A stretch of 64,000 nucleotides of DNA from Nitrospira sp. (GTDB lineage Bacteria > Nitrospirota > Nitrospiria > Nitrospirales > Nitrospiraceae): assembly GCA_005239465.1 (NCBI GenBank), contig SPAW01000029.1, forward strand, positions 62,001-126,000. The letters are read 5' to 3'. This document shows, one piece after another, positions 53,404 through 61,158 of the stretch. The notes beneath the pieces were generated by a model that made no database searches, was not told where the DNA came from, and saw nothing but the letters and a program-made list of their open reading frames with translations. How positions within the stretch are numbered: position 1 is the first letter of the stretch; each line of letters starts with the position of its first letter. A program made the translations under genes and the position numbers.

Positions 53404-54762
53404 ATGTTCGAAGAATACGGCAAAGAGATGCTGATGCTGGGAGGCACGATCGCGGGGTTCATCGCGGCCCTACTCACCATGATGGAGAAGCTCCTCAACA
53501 TCCAGCACCGTATCCATTCGAAGAGAGAGAAGAAGAGCCCATCCCAGCCGGAGCGCGCCGCCGCAGAATCCACGCCAAGCGTCGATTTCTTTTCCTCGAA
53601 ACCCTTGCGGGGGTCCTCCTATCTTCTCTTGTACGAAACGAGCGTCATCGTGGCTGCCGGTGTGCTGCTGAACTACGTCGGCCTCACCCTCAGCCGGCAC
53701 CTGGAGAGCATCCTCTTCCTGGACATGACGGGCACGGCCCTTGTGGCCATCTTGCTCGGTCCATGGTGGGGGGCCATCGTCGCACTTCTCTCAAACTCCC
53801 TGGTTAATTGGCTGCTCTTTCCTGAAGCAGGAGCCGACGTGGTGATCTTCCCATGGTCGCTGGTTAATATGGCCGGGGCGTTATTCTGGGGAACGTTGGC
53901 CCGCCAACCGAGCTTTCAGAAATACGTGCGCACGAGCAAGAGTTCCGGCCTTGCCCATACCTGGTTCTTACTGAGCTTCGGCGTGGCAGGGGCTGTCGTG
54001 ATGAGCATACCCGGCACCCTGGTTCAATCCGCACTTCATGAACATTCGATTTTTGCCCTAAACCCGGAGGTGGCCGAATCCCTCAGTGTGCGGATTGAGC
54101 ACTGGGAAGCCACGGTTCAGATGTACTTGGAATCCGCCCTAGGGCTTAGATGGAGCGAGAGTATCAGCTGGTACGTCGTCAATTGGTTCCAGAACTGCGT
54201 CCGCTATATTCCAGACAAGACGATGAGCGCCGCGATCGCGATGGTCATATTGAAATACGGGTACCCGCTGTTCGAGCGAGAGCTGATTCACGGCGGCCCG
54301 GAAGGGGAACGACCAGGAGATGAACGAATTCTTCCGCTCGTGTTGGGGTTGCTCTATGCCCCATCCTACGCTGCGCTCATCAGCCACGAAGATTACGCAG
54401 GCTCCCTCTATTGGCCCCTGTGGTCCGTACCCTGGCTGTTCATTCTCTATGGATATTTCAGAATCCGCTATTGGGGACCGACGGACGATACGCTCCATGA
54501 GGCGCGCCTCCAGCGAGCCGAGCGCTATGCGCGAGCCTTGAAGCCCATTGGGAAAGAGCCGTCCTATGAATTCTGCCGCAGGCTGACCTTTGCGACACTC
54601 ATTGCCAGTTTGTTGTTTGCCCTGTGCTTGCCTATTCTGCTGATGGACTTCTACCGCGTGACGTTCAAATTCTTCTGCGTCGTCTACGGCTTCCTGCTCG
54701 TCGTCCACCTCATCCGCGTCGCCATCGCACAAAATATCTCCGTCGCCCGAACGGATGGGTAG
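53404..54762 (+). CDS. Polytopic membrane protein of unknown function with an ECF-S-like segment
   Basis: A 452-residue protein not matched to a known family. It has an N-terminal helix, a charged linker (residues about 37-60), then a membrane core: LYETSVIVAAGVLLNYVGLTLSRHLESILFLDMTGTALVAILLGPWWGAIVALLSNSLVNWLLFP, where LDMTGTALVAILLGPWWGA resembles the start of ECF-type vitamin transporter S components. A second membrane block occurs at about 170-190 and 300-350, and two helices near 385-440. The repeat array begins right after the stop codon. Cofactor uptake is a possibility only. Confidence 0.7.
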   Translation: MFEEYGKEMLMLGGTIAGFIAALLTMMEKLLNIQHRIHSKREKKSPSQPERAAAESTPSVDFFSSKPLRGSSYLLLYETSVIVAAGVLLNYVGLTLSRHLESILFLDMTGTALVAILLGPWWGAIVALLSNSLVNWLLFPEAGADVVIFPWSLVNMAGALFWGTLARQPSFQKYVRTSKSSGLAHTWFLLSFGVAGAVVMSIPGTLVQSALHEHSIFALNPEVAESLSVRIEHWEATVQMYLESALGLRWSESISWYVVNWFQNCVRYIPDKTMSAAIAMVILKYGYPLFERELIHGGPEGERPGDERILPLVLGLLYAPSYAALISHEDYAGSLYWPLWSVPWLFILYGYFRIRYWGPTDDTLHEARLQRAERYARALKPIGKEPSYEFCRRLTFATLIASLLFALCLPILLMDFYRVTFKFFCVVYGFLLVVHLIRVAIAQNISVARTDG

Positions 54763-54868
54763 ATACGTCAACGGTCATTGGTCAATGGGTTGTGATGAAG
54801 TCATGCGCATAGGGGAGGACCATCCAACATCGAGCCTCTCTTGACCCTTGACTATTGACCAGTGACCA
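54763..54868. repeat. Inverted pair of 7-base repeat arrays, TGGTCAA family (between convergent genes)
   Basis: Left arm near 54767-54787: GTCAACG, GTCATTG, GTCAATG. Right arm near 54840-54866: CTTGACCCTTGACTATTGAC and on, with heptamers CCCTTGA, CTATTGA, CCAGTGA. It lies between the plus-strand membrane protein gene and the minus-strand protease gene, so a terminator role is plausible. Confidence 0.78.
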
Positions 54869-54934
54869 TCTGTATACGGTTGACGAATGATGCTTGACGG
54901 ATTTGATTTATGGCGAGACACACCCCGCGTATCG

Positions 54935-56095
54935 TTAGTGGTTCGATGAGCCACGTAGCTGAAGAAAATGTACGATGGCCGAGTGCGTGACGAGCCCGAC
55001 GACCTGTCCGTCTTGCATAACAACGAGCCGATCCCACCGTTCCCGCGCCATGCGTTCCATGGCCTCAATCACCGGGACGTCCGGCGCCACAACCAGCGAC
55101 GGTGAGAGCGGGCGCATCACCTGTCTGACTCGTTGCCAGGGCCAGAGCGCCGGCGGCACGGGCTGGACTTCCAAAACCGTGACCAGTCCCACGAGTTGCC
55201 CATCCTCCAAGACAGGAAATCCTCCGTACCCGTAGGACCGGAAGTACTGATTCACCGCCTCATCCAGAGTGCAATTCGGAGGAATCGAGGTAACCGTCCG
55301 CACCATCAAGTCCCTAACTGGGACGGTCGCGAGCGATTGCCGCAGCGCGGCTTGACGACGACTCGCCAGCGCCGCGGCAAAGAGAAACATTCCAATGAAG
55401 ATCACCCATCCGCCGTTCGACACCATAGTAGCGGGCAACGCGCCGCTCAAAGCCCCGAAGATCACCGCAACACCCAGAAGCCCAAGCATCACGCCAAACC
55501 CGAGGCCGACCGCAGCCGCTTGCTTCGTGGCTCGATAGAAATCCTTCCCCCAAGCCCACAGCCCTGCTCGCAAGACCCGCCCGCCATCCAATGGGAACCC
55601 CGGAATCAAATTGAAGAGCCCAAGCTGCACGTTCACCATTCCCAGCAAGGCACCGAGCATGATCAGACCATGTAGCCCACGCTGCTGTTGAATAGACTCG
55701 GCAAGCGCGACGAATCCAAAACAGGCCGCCCCAAGCGCAAAGCTCACAGCAGGCCCGGCCACCGCGATGAGAAATTCCGCGCGCGGAGTGGGAGCTTCCT
55801 TCCGCATATGGGCCACACCGCCAAAAATGAAAAGGGTGATCTGCTCGATCGGAATGCGATAGTGCAGCGCCACGTAGGAATGGCCGAGCTCGTGTAACAG
55901 CACGGAGAGGAACAAGAGGACGGCGGCGATTCCGCCCATCGCCCAATAGCGCTCAGGCGACAAGCCTGGCAGACTCTCCGGCAAATATCCTGTCGACAGG
56001 GTCCATGTCACGAGGAGAAACACCAGAAACCACGAAGCATGGACGCGAATGGGAATCCCCAACGCGCGCCCGATTTCCCAGGAAGGCAATTGCAT
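54935..56095 (-). CDS. Site-2 protease-like M50 metalloprotease with two CBS domains
   Basis: A 386-residue intramembrane zinc protease. The zinc site is LLHELGHSYVALHYR (HExxH near residue 52) and the third ligand motif is NLIPGFPLDGGRVLRAGLW near 160. The C-terminal half has two CBS domains (RDLMVRTVTSIPPNCTLDEAVNQYFRSYGYGGFPVLEDGQLVGLVTV and RQVMRPLSPSLVVAPDVPVIEAMERMARERWDRLVVMQDGQVVGLV), which bind adenosine nucleotides and may control activity. The ATG at 56095 gives the family start MQLPSWEIGRALGIPIRVH; upstream codons lack a good start. It is divergent from the deacetylase gene. Confidence 0.93.
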   Translation of the reverse strand: MQLPSWEIGRALGIPIRVHASWFLVFLLVTWTLSTGYLPESLPGLSPERYWAMGGIAAVLLFLSVLLHELGHSYVALHYRIPIEQITLFIFGGVAHMRKEAPTPRAEFLIAVAGPAVSFALGAACFGFVALAESIQQQRGLHGLIMLGALLGMVNVQLGLFNLIPGFPLDGGRVLRAGLWAWGKDFYRATKQAAAVGLGFGVMLGLLGVAVIFGALSGALPATMVSNGGWVIFIGMFLFAAALASRRQAALRQSLATVPVRDLMVRTVTSIPPNCTLDEAVNQYFRSYGYGGFPVLEDGQLVGLVTVLEVQPVPPALWPWQRVRQVMRPLSPSLVVAPDVPVIEAMERMARERWDRLVVMQDGQVVGLVTHSAIVHFLQLRGSSNH

Positions 56096-56153
56096 AGACA
56101 CACCGTAACAGCTGAATACGTAATGGGTCAATTCATCTTCGCCCTGCTTCAGG

Positions 56154-56159
56154 TATACT
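56154..56159 (+). promoter_or_regulatory. -10 box TATACT directly before the polysaccharide deacetylase gene
   Basis: TATACT ends seven bases before the ATG at 56167, and the bases between are C-rich with no SD. Transcription should start at or next to the ATG, making the message leaderless. It is the same layout as at 13114 and 4922. Confidence 0.5.
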
Positions 56160-56166
56160 AGCCCCC

Positions 56167-56880
56167 ATGTTACAGCAATTCAATGCGTGGCTGCTCAGCG
56201 TACTCCTCATAGGAAGCCTGTCGCTCTCCCTTCCGACAAGGAGTCCGGCCCAAGTCATCAAGTCCGGTCCGCCGTCCTGCCCGGGCATTGCGCTGACCTT
56301 TGACCTCTGCCCCGTCAGGAAGGGGCCGGGCTACGATCAGGCGCTGGTAGACTACCTGATCCAACACCAGATCCCTTCCACCTTCTTCATGTCCGGCAAA
56401 TGGATGGCCAAACACGAGGAGGAAGTGGACCATCTGCTCGGCGTAGATTTTTTCGAGATCGGGACGCATGGTGAGGTGCATGCCCATCTCCCCATGCTCA
56501 ATGCCGACGAACAACGCACGGAGATTCTCGGACCGGTCAAGGTGCTTCATAAGCACTATGCCCATGAGGCAACGTTGTTTCGCCCGCCGTATGGGGAATA
56601 CAACGATGTGACCGTCGATGTGGTGAAGGCGCTCGGCCTCCGGTTCATTCAGTGGAACATCGAATCCGGCGATCCGGACCCCAGCCTCTCGACAGAGCAG
56701 ATTCTTACGCGAATCGCGAAACGCGCGAAGCCCGGCAGCATTATCGTGTTCCACGCCAACGGGAACGGCAAACAAACCCGCCAGGTGATCGAACGGCTCA
56801 CAATCGAAGTCCTTCCCCATCAGGGACTCAAGCCTATGACTGTCAGAGAGCTCTTGAACTGTTCACCGCCCACCCCATGA
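56167..56880 (+). CDS. Secreted polysaccharide deacetylase (NodB fold)
   Basis: A 237-residue exported enzyme. A signal peptide (NAWLLSVLLIGSLSLSLPTRSPAQ) is followed by the NodB domain: ALTFDLCPVRKGPGYD (TFD motif, with Leu-Cys in place of the more usual second Asp), the metal-binding HGEVHAHLP near residue 105, RPPYGEYNDVTVDVVKALG near 140, and IIVFHANG-like motif 4. These enzymes remove N- or O-acetyl groups from cell wall or exopolysaccharide. The change next to TFD may lower metal affinity. It overlaps the next gene (ATGA). Confidence 0.88.
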   Translation: MLQQFNAWLLSVLLIGSLSLSLPTRSPAQVIKSGPPSCPGIALTFDLCPVRKGPGYDQALVDYLIQHQIPSTFFMSGKWMAKHEEEVDHLLGVDFFEIGTHGEVHAHLPMLNADEQRTEILGPVKVLHKHYAHEATLFRPPYGEYNDVTVDVVKALGLRFIQWNIESGDPDPSLSTEQILTRIAKRAKPGSIIVFHANGNGKQTRQVIERLTIEVLPHQGLKPMTVRELLNCSPPTP

Positions 56881-57350
56881 CTGAACCGATGATCAGGGAT
56901 ATGACGCCGAACGATCGCGAGGCGGTCGTCCAACTCCTGGCTGGGTCCGACCCCTGGATGAAACTCGGATACACCAGCGATGATTGGAACCGACTCTTCT
57001 GCCCACTTCCCCGCGAACGAGACACTTACGTGGTAGAGGTAGAGGGCAAGGTCGCCGGCATCGCAATTGTTCGAGAGAAGTTTTTGCTGGGCGACTATCT
57101 TGAACTCTTGGGCATCGCACTTTGGGCCAGAGGCAAGGGGCTAGGGGGAAGGTTGCTTGGACATATAGAGCCAATTGTGTTTGGAAGAACCAAAAACCTC
57201 TTCGCCTGTGTGTCCGATTTCAATGCGCAAGCGCGGGCCTTCTATAAGAAGCACGGCTATCAAGAAATCGGCCCCATGCCGAACTTTCTGATCCCAGGAA
57301 GCGCCGAGTTGCTACTGCGCAAGACGGCAGGACCAGCGAGGGGTAAGTAA
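56877..57350 (+). CDS. GNAT-family N-acetyltransferase
   Basis: A 157-residue GNAT protein. MIRDMTPNDREAVVQLLAGSDPWMKLGY begins the fold; the acetyl-CoA motif is LLGIALWARGKGLGGRLLGHIE near residue 85 and ACVSDFNAQARAFYKKHGYQEIG follows. Substrate unknown. The ATG at 56877 overlaps the deacetylase stop codon, so the two are co-translated; the longer open frame from 56652 is a shadow of the deacetylase. Confidence 0.88.
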   Translation: MTEPMIRDMTPNDREAVVQLLAGSDPWMKLGYTSDDWNRLFCPLPRERDTYVVEVEGKVAGIAIVREKFLLGDYLELLGIALWARGKGLGGRLLGHIEPIVFGRTKNLFACVSDFNAQARAFYKKHGYQEIGPMPNFLIPGSAELLLRKTAGPARGK

Positions 57351-57426
57351 AAAGTAGAAAGGTAAAAGTACAAAGTGGAGATCCCTTGCATCCCGATTTT
57401 CCTTTTTACTTTTAACTTTTTCCTTA
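57345..57426. repeat. Inverted pair of 7-base repeat arrays, CTTTTTA family
   Basis: Left arm 57345-57378: AAGTAAA, AAGTAGA, AAGGTAA, AAGTACA, AAGTGG. Right arm 57402-57422: CTTTTTA, CTTTTAA, CTTTTTC. It overlaps the last codons of the GNAT gene and ends before the ribosome site of the next gene. Confidence 0.82.
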
Positions 57427-57436
57427 GAGGCAGCTT

Positions 57437-57835
57437 ATGCGTGTCACAAAACTTCTCCACACCCGCATGCGCGTCAGTGATCTGGATCAGACAATCCAGT
57501 TTTATACGAACGTCCTAGGCCTCGAGGTCATCGAACGGAAAACATCGCCTCGCGGATCGCAGCTGGCCTTTCTGAAAGTTCCCAACAGCGACGAACTGAT
57601 TGAGCTGACCAGTTTTCCGCCGAGCGGACCGGTAAAAGTCCAGGAAGATCTCGTCCATCTCGCATTTCAGGTGGAGAGCCTCGACGAGACCATCGCCTCG
57701 CTCAATGCGAAGGGGGTCAAGGTCACGGACGGCCCCACGCAAACCTCCTCCGGCAGCCGGTTCATCTTCATTGACGCACCGGATGGCTACGAAATCGAGC
57801 TGATCGAGCGGCCTCCTGAGGTCAAGATTGTCTAA
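57437..57835 (+). CDS. VOC-family metalloenzyme (glyoxalase-like)
   Basis: A 132-residue vicinal-oxygen-chelate protein with the two beta-alpha-beta-beta-beta modules. LHTRMRVSDLDQTIQFYTNVLGLEVIERKT holds the first metal His; LIELTSFPP and DLVHLAFQVESLDETIASL follow, and FIFIDAPDGYEIELIER ends with the metal Glu. The pattern resembles lactoylglutathione lyase, but other VOC activities are possible. GAGG lies upstream of the ATG. Confidence 0.9.
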   Translation: MRVTKLLHTRMRVSDLDQTIQFYTNVLGLEVIERKTSPRGSQLAFLKVPNSDELIELTSFPPSGPVKVQEDLVHLAFQVESLDETIASLNAKGVKVTDGPTQTSSGSRFIFIDAPDGYEIELIERPPEVKIV

Positions 57836-57837
57836 AA

Positions 57838-58035
57838 TTCGTGAAGCGTCGCGCGTCGTTCGTGAAGAGAGCGATAGTCGTCCGGTGCACCGCGCATCAG
57901 CTCCAACAAGCATCACAGCCCATTGACGATTCTGGGCTGACCAACGTATTGTGTCCCCCGCTTCACGCTTCACCGTTCGGCAGGCTCACGGCCCTGAGTT
58001 ATGTCGAAGGGCGAGCGACGAGATACAGGGGATCA
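57838..58035. repeat. Mixed repeat region: CGTGAAG family array plus REP-like palindrome
   Basis: The left part has CGTGAAGCGTCGCGCGTCGT and TCGTGAAGAGAG (57840-57869); the right part has GCTTCACGCTTCACCG near 57960-57975, complementary to it. A separate palindromic element, GGCAGGCTCACGGCCCTGAG with GTCGAAGGGCGAGCG (57978-58018), resembles widespread REP-type repeats and has related words in the 53057-53250 region. No gene is supported here, although the dapF-like frame is open through part of it. Confidence 0.65.
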
Positions 58036-58040
58036 AGGAA

Positions 58041-58946
58041 ATGAAGAACGGGTTTTTTCGTGGGCATGGCCTCGGGAACGACTACATTGTGATGGACCCC
58101 AAGGAGCTGACGTTTAAGCTGACGCCTTCCAACATTCAATCCATATGCGACCGCAATTGGGGACTGGGCAGCGACGGCGTTCTGGCTCTTGTGCCGTCGA
58201 AGAAGGCCGACTTTGGGCTGCGCATTTTCAATCCCGACGGCAGCGAGGCGGAGAAGTCCGGCAACGGCCTCCGCATCTTCGCGCGCTATCTCCACGCCAC
58301 CGGCAAGACTAAGAAGAAACATTTCACGGTTGATACCAAGGGCGGACTGGTCATCATCGAATTACATGTTGACCGCCACGGTGACGCTAGCGCAGTGACT
58401 GTAGAGATGGGACGCGCTACGTTCAAGCCTGGGGCCCTCCCCTGCTCGCTCAGCGTACACGAGCTTATCCAACAACCCATTGAAGCCGCCGGGCGCGCAC
58501 TGTCCTTCACCGGCGTGAGCGTCGGCAATCCCCATTGCGTGGTGTTCAAGCCCACTGGAGAGTCCTGGTCGCGGGAAGATCTGCTGACCCTCGGCCCTGC
58601 ACTTGAGAACCACATGTTGTTTCCCAAAAGGACGAACGTGCAACTCGCCGTCCCAACCGGGCCACAGGAAATTTTCATCTTGATCTGGGAACGGGGCGCT
58701 GGAGAAACGCAGGCCTCCGGCTCCTCCTCCTGTGCCGCCGCAAGCGCCGCGGTGCGCCTTGGACTCGTGAAGAGCCCCGTCATGGTCAAGATGCCCGGCG
58801 GCACATTGAAGATCGAGGTGGCCACGGACTTCAGTCTCACGATGAAAGGGCCGGTTGCCGAAGTCGCGCGAGGCTCACTCAGCCCATCATTTGTGCGGGA
58901 ATTGAAGTCAAACCGTCAATGGTCATTGGTCAATAGTCAACAGTAA
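58041..58946 (+). CDS. dapF: DapF-like diaminopimelate epimerase-family protein lacking both canonical cysteines
   Basis: A 301-residue protein with the PLP-independent racemase fold: GFFRGHGLGNDYIVMD at the start, NWGLGSDGVLAL, IFNPDGSEAEKSGNGLRIFARYLHATGK near 70 and GVSVGNPHCVVFKP. DapF enzymes normally have a catalytic Cys before GNG (CGNG) and another in ACG-[TS]-G. Here they are EKSGNGLRI and ETQASGSSSCAAASAA, so Ser replaces Cys at both places. It is annotated as DapF by family, but its activity is uncertain. ATG 58041 is chosen by family N-terminus. The C-terminal SNRQWSLVNSQQ comes from a repeat array. Confidence 0.85.
   Translation: MKNGFFRGHGLGNDYIVMDPKELTFKLTPSNIQSICDRNWGLGSDGVLALVPSKKADFGLRIFNPDGSEAEKSGNGLRIFARYLHATGKTKKKHFTVDTKGGLVIIELHVDRHGDASAVTVEMGRATFKPGALPCSLSVHELIQQPIEAAGRALSFTGVSVGNPHCVVFKPTGESWSREDLLTLGPALENHMLFPKRTNVQLAVPTGPQEIFILIWERGAGETQASGSSSCAAASAAVRLGLVKSPVMVKMPGGTLKIEVATDFSLTMKGPVAEVARGSLSPSFVRELKSNRQWSLVNSQQ
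58913..58945. repeat. Single array of 7-base repeats, TGGTCAA family, within the dapF-like 3' end
   Basis: The run CGTCAATGGTCATTGGTCAA then TAGTCAACAG gives four heptamers (GTCAATG, GTCATTG, GTCAATA, GTCAACA). No inverted partner follows, because the next gene starts at once. A partner may be the array at 59321-59470. Confidence 0.72.
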
Positions 58947-59354
58947 ATGGCGCATCAATCTAAGAGGGGCGGACCTGTCACAACCTTCCAAGATCTTGAA
59001 GTCTGGCAACTCGGCAGAGAGATTCGAAGACGGCTCTATCTCGTAGTCCAAAAACTTCCAGACCGTGAACGGTATAACCTTGCTTCGCAGATTAGGAGAG
59101 CTGCCGTCTCGCTAACTGCCAATGTTGCAGAAGGATACGGCCGATTCCACTTCAAAGAGAATATCCGGTGTTGCCGAATTTCGCGAGGGTCTGCATACGA
59201 GTTGATAGACCATCTGATCGCATGCCAAGATGAAAGCTACCTGGGAAAGAGCGAAGCCGACTCATTGCATCAAGATTTGCTCACATTCCTCCGCCTTCTG
59301 AACGGATATATCCGCAAGACGGTCAATAGTCAGCAGTCATCGGCAAGAGCATAA
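58947..59354 (+). CDS. Four-helix-bundle protein (23S rRNA intervening-sequence family)
   Basis: A 135-residue helical protein of the S23/four-helix-bundle family: FQDLEVWQLGREIRRRLYLVVQKLPDRERYNLASQIRRAAVSLTANVAEGYGR, then FLRISRGSAYEL-like CRISRGSAYELIDHLIACQD. First found in sequences inserted in 23S rRNA genes, but it is common as a free-standing protein of unknown role. The ATG follows the dapF stop directly. The last residues (TVNSQQSSARA) again derive from a repeat array. Confidence 0.9.
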   Translation: MAHQSKRGGPVTTFQDLEVWQLGREIRRRLYLVVQKLPDRERYNLASQIRRAAVSLTANVAEGYGRFHFKENIRCCRISRGSAYELIDHLIACQDESYLGKSEADSLHQDLLTFLRLLNGYIRKTVNSQQSSARA

Positions 59355-59470
59355 TCTCTCCCCAATGACTATTAACCTATGTCCAATGATCTTCTGCTTT
59401 CCAATAACTACTGACCATTGACCTTTGATTGTTGACCTTTGACTGTTGACCATTGACAATTGTCCAATGA
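59321..59470. repeat. Long 7-base repeat array, TGGTCAA family, ending at the uvrC ATG
   Basis: Left arm near 59321-59343 (GTCAATA, GTCAGCA, GTCATCG). The right arm has nine consecutive in-phase heptamers at 59408-59470: CTACTGA, CCATTGA, CCTTTGA, TTGTTGA, CCTTTGA, CTGTTGA, CCATTGA, CAATTGT, CCAATGA. The uvrC start codon 59467-59469 is in the last unit. Confidence 0.88.
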
Positions 59471-61158
59471 CCAGCACTCTCCAATCCAAGCTCGACCACC
59501 TTCCAGGGAATCCTGGCGTCTACCTCTTTAAGAACGCGCATGGAGAGATCATCTATATCGGCAAAGCCGCAGTGCTCGCCGACCGTGTCCGGTCCTACTT
59601 CCAGAAAGGCGCGGACCATAGTCCCAAGACCAATCTGCTCGTCAGTCAGGTAGCCGACCTGGAAACGATGGTGACCCGATCCGAGCTCGAAGCCTTGATT
59701 CTTGAAAGTAACCTGGTCAAGCGTCATCGACCCCGCTTCAACGTCGTCTTGCGCGACGACAAGCAGTATCCCTACGTGCGGCTACCCATCAAAGAAGATT
59801 TTCCACGGCTCTCGATCGTGCGCCGCGTTCAAAAAGACGGAGCGCTGTACTACGGACCCTATACGCCGGCGAATGCGCTCCGCGAGACCCTGAAAGTGAT
59901 CAAGCATGCGTTTCCCCTCGCAACCTGCTCAATCGACATCGATGGGAAAGCCGATCGCGCCTGCATCGAATTTGAAATCAAGCGCTGCATGGCCCCTTGC
60001 ACAGGCAACCAGTCGAAGGAGGACTACCATCAGATCGTCAAACAGGTCCGTCAGTTTCTGGAAGGACGGGACCATGAGTTGCTGGACGATCTCCGCACCA
60101 GGATGGAAGCGTCGGCGGGGAGGGAAGAGTTTGAAGAAGCGGCCCGCTTGCGAGACCGCCTCTTCAAGATCGAACGGATGCTGGAAAAGCAGCGAATCAC
60201 GCAGACCTCTGCTACTGATCAAGATGTGATCGGCCTGGCGCGACAAGGCGCGGCGGTGGACCTTCAGATCCTCTTCGTACGCAGCGGGTTGTTGATTGGA
60301 CGAAAAGATTTCTTTTGGGGAGAGTCAGCCGACGCGCCGGACGAAGAACTCGTACGATCCGCGATCGAGCAGTTTTATAATAAGGACGGGCAGCCACCGA
60401 AAGAAGTCCTGGTTCCGACCGATCTGGAAGACACCGCGCTGATCGAACAGTGGCTCTCCGACAAGCGCGGGGAACCTGTTCGCGTCCTGGCTCCCGAACG
60501 AGGCACCAAACATCAGCTAGTGCGCTTGGCTGAAGAGAATGCAGCCGCCTCCGTCGCCAGTCACCTGCGCGATGAGGAGCTCGACCGGCAAGCAGGCGAG
60601 GAACTCAAGCGCCTGCTTCGCCTGGAGAACGCCCCTCGTCGGATTGAAGGCTTTGATATCTCCAACACCATGGGCGATCAATCGGTGGCCTCGATGGTGG
60701 TATGGGAAGATGGGCAGATGAAAAAATCAGACTACCGACGGTTCAAGATCAAAACTGTCCAGGGAGCAAACGACTTTGCTAGTATGCAAGAGGTTGTTAC
60801 GAGGCGATATAGTGCGATGGAAGACCTCGCCCATCCAGACCTGGTGATCATCGACGGAGGACTCGGCCAGTTGACCGCAGCGATGGAGGGGCTCAAACAG
60901 GTGGGCCAACAAAGGATCCCAATTCTTGGCCTCGCCAAGGCTCGAGGTGACAAAGAGGAACGTGTGTTCCTAGCAGGCAGGAAGAATCCGATCGTCCTCA
61001 AACCGCAATCTCCGGCGACACACCTCCTCCAACGTATTCGCGATGAAGCGCATCGCTTTGCCATCACGTTTCATCGGAAACTGCGCGCGAAAGCCCTGAT
61101 GTCTCCACGACTCAATCAGATTGCTGGCGCCAGTTCCTCAACTCGCAGCAACGTCTGA
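59467..61158 (+). CDS. uvrC: UvrABC excinuclease subunit C, with truncated C-terminal HhH domain
   Basis: A 563-residue nucleotide-excision-repair endonuclease. The N-terminal GIY-YIG domain (LPGNPGVYLFKNAHGEIIYIGKAAVLADRVRSYF), the UVR helix (REEFEEAARLRDRLFKIERML near 220) and the RNase H-like domain (RIEGFDISNTMGDQSVASMVVWEDGQMKKSDYRRFKIKTV near 400, LVIIDGGLGQLTAAM, HRFAITFHRKLR) are intact. The usual (HhH)2 DNA-binding domain should follow RAKALMSPRLNQIAG, but the frame stops after 14 residues. Remnants are readable in other frames downstream. The ATG at 59467 lies in a repeat array. Confidence 0.92.
   Translation: MTSTLQSKLDHLPGNPGVYLFKNAHGEIIYIGKAAVLADRVRSYFQKGADHSPKTNLLVSQVADLETMVTRSELEALILESNLVKRHRPRFNVVLRDDKQYPYVRLPIKEDFPRLSIVRRVQKDGALYYGPYTPANALRETLKVIKHAFPLATCSIDIDGKADRACIEFEIKRCMAPCTGNQSKEDYHQIVKQVRQFLEGRDHELLDDLRTRMEASAGREEFEEAARLRDRLFKIERMLEKQRITQTSATDQDVIGLARQGAAVDLQILFVRSGLLIGRKDFFWGESADAPDEELVRSAIEQFYNKDGQPPKEVLVPTDLEDTALIEQWLSDKRGEPVRVLAPERGTKHQLVRLAEENAAASVASHLRDEELDRQAGEELKRLLRLENAPRRIEGFDISNTMGDQSVASMVVWEDGQMKKSDYRRFKIKTVQGANDFASMQEVVTRRYSAMEDLAHPDLVIIDGGLGQLTAAMEGLKQVGQQRIPILGLAKARGDKEERVFLAGRKNPIVLKPQSPATHLLQRIRDEAHRFAITFHRKLRAKALMSPRLNQIAGASSSTRSNV

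Noticed and set aside
36609-59470. Heptamer arrays considered as CRISPR arrays
   Set aside because: Units are 7 bases, degenerate and contiguous, with no spacers of constant length and no cas genes.
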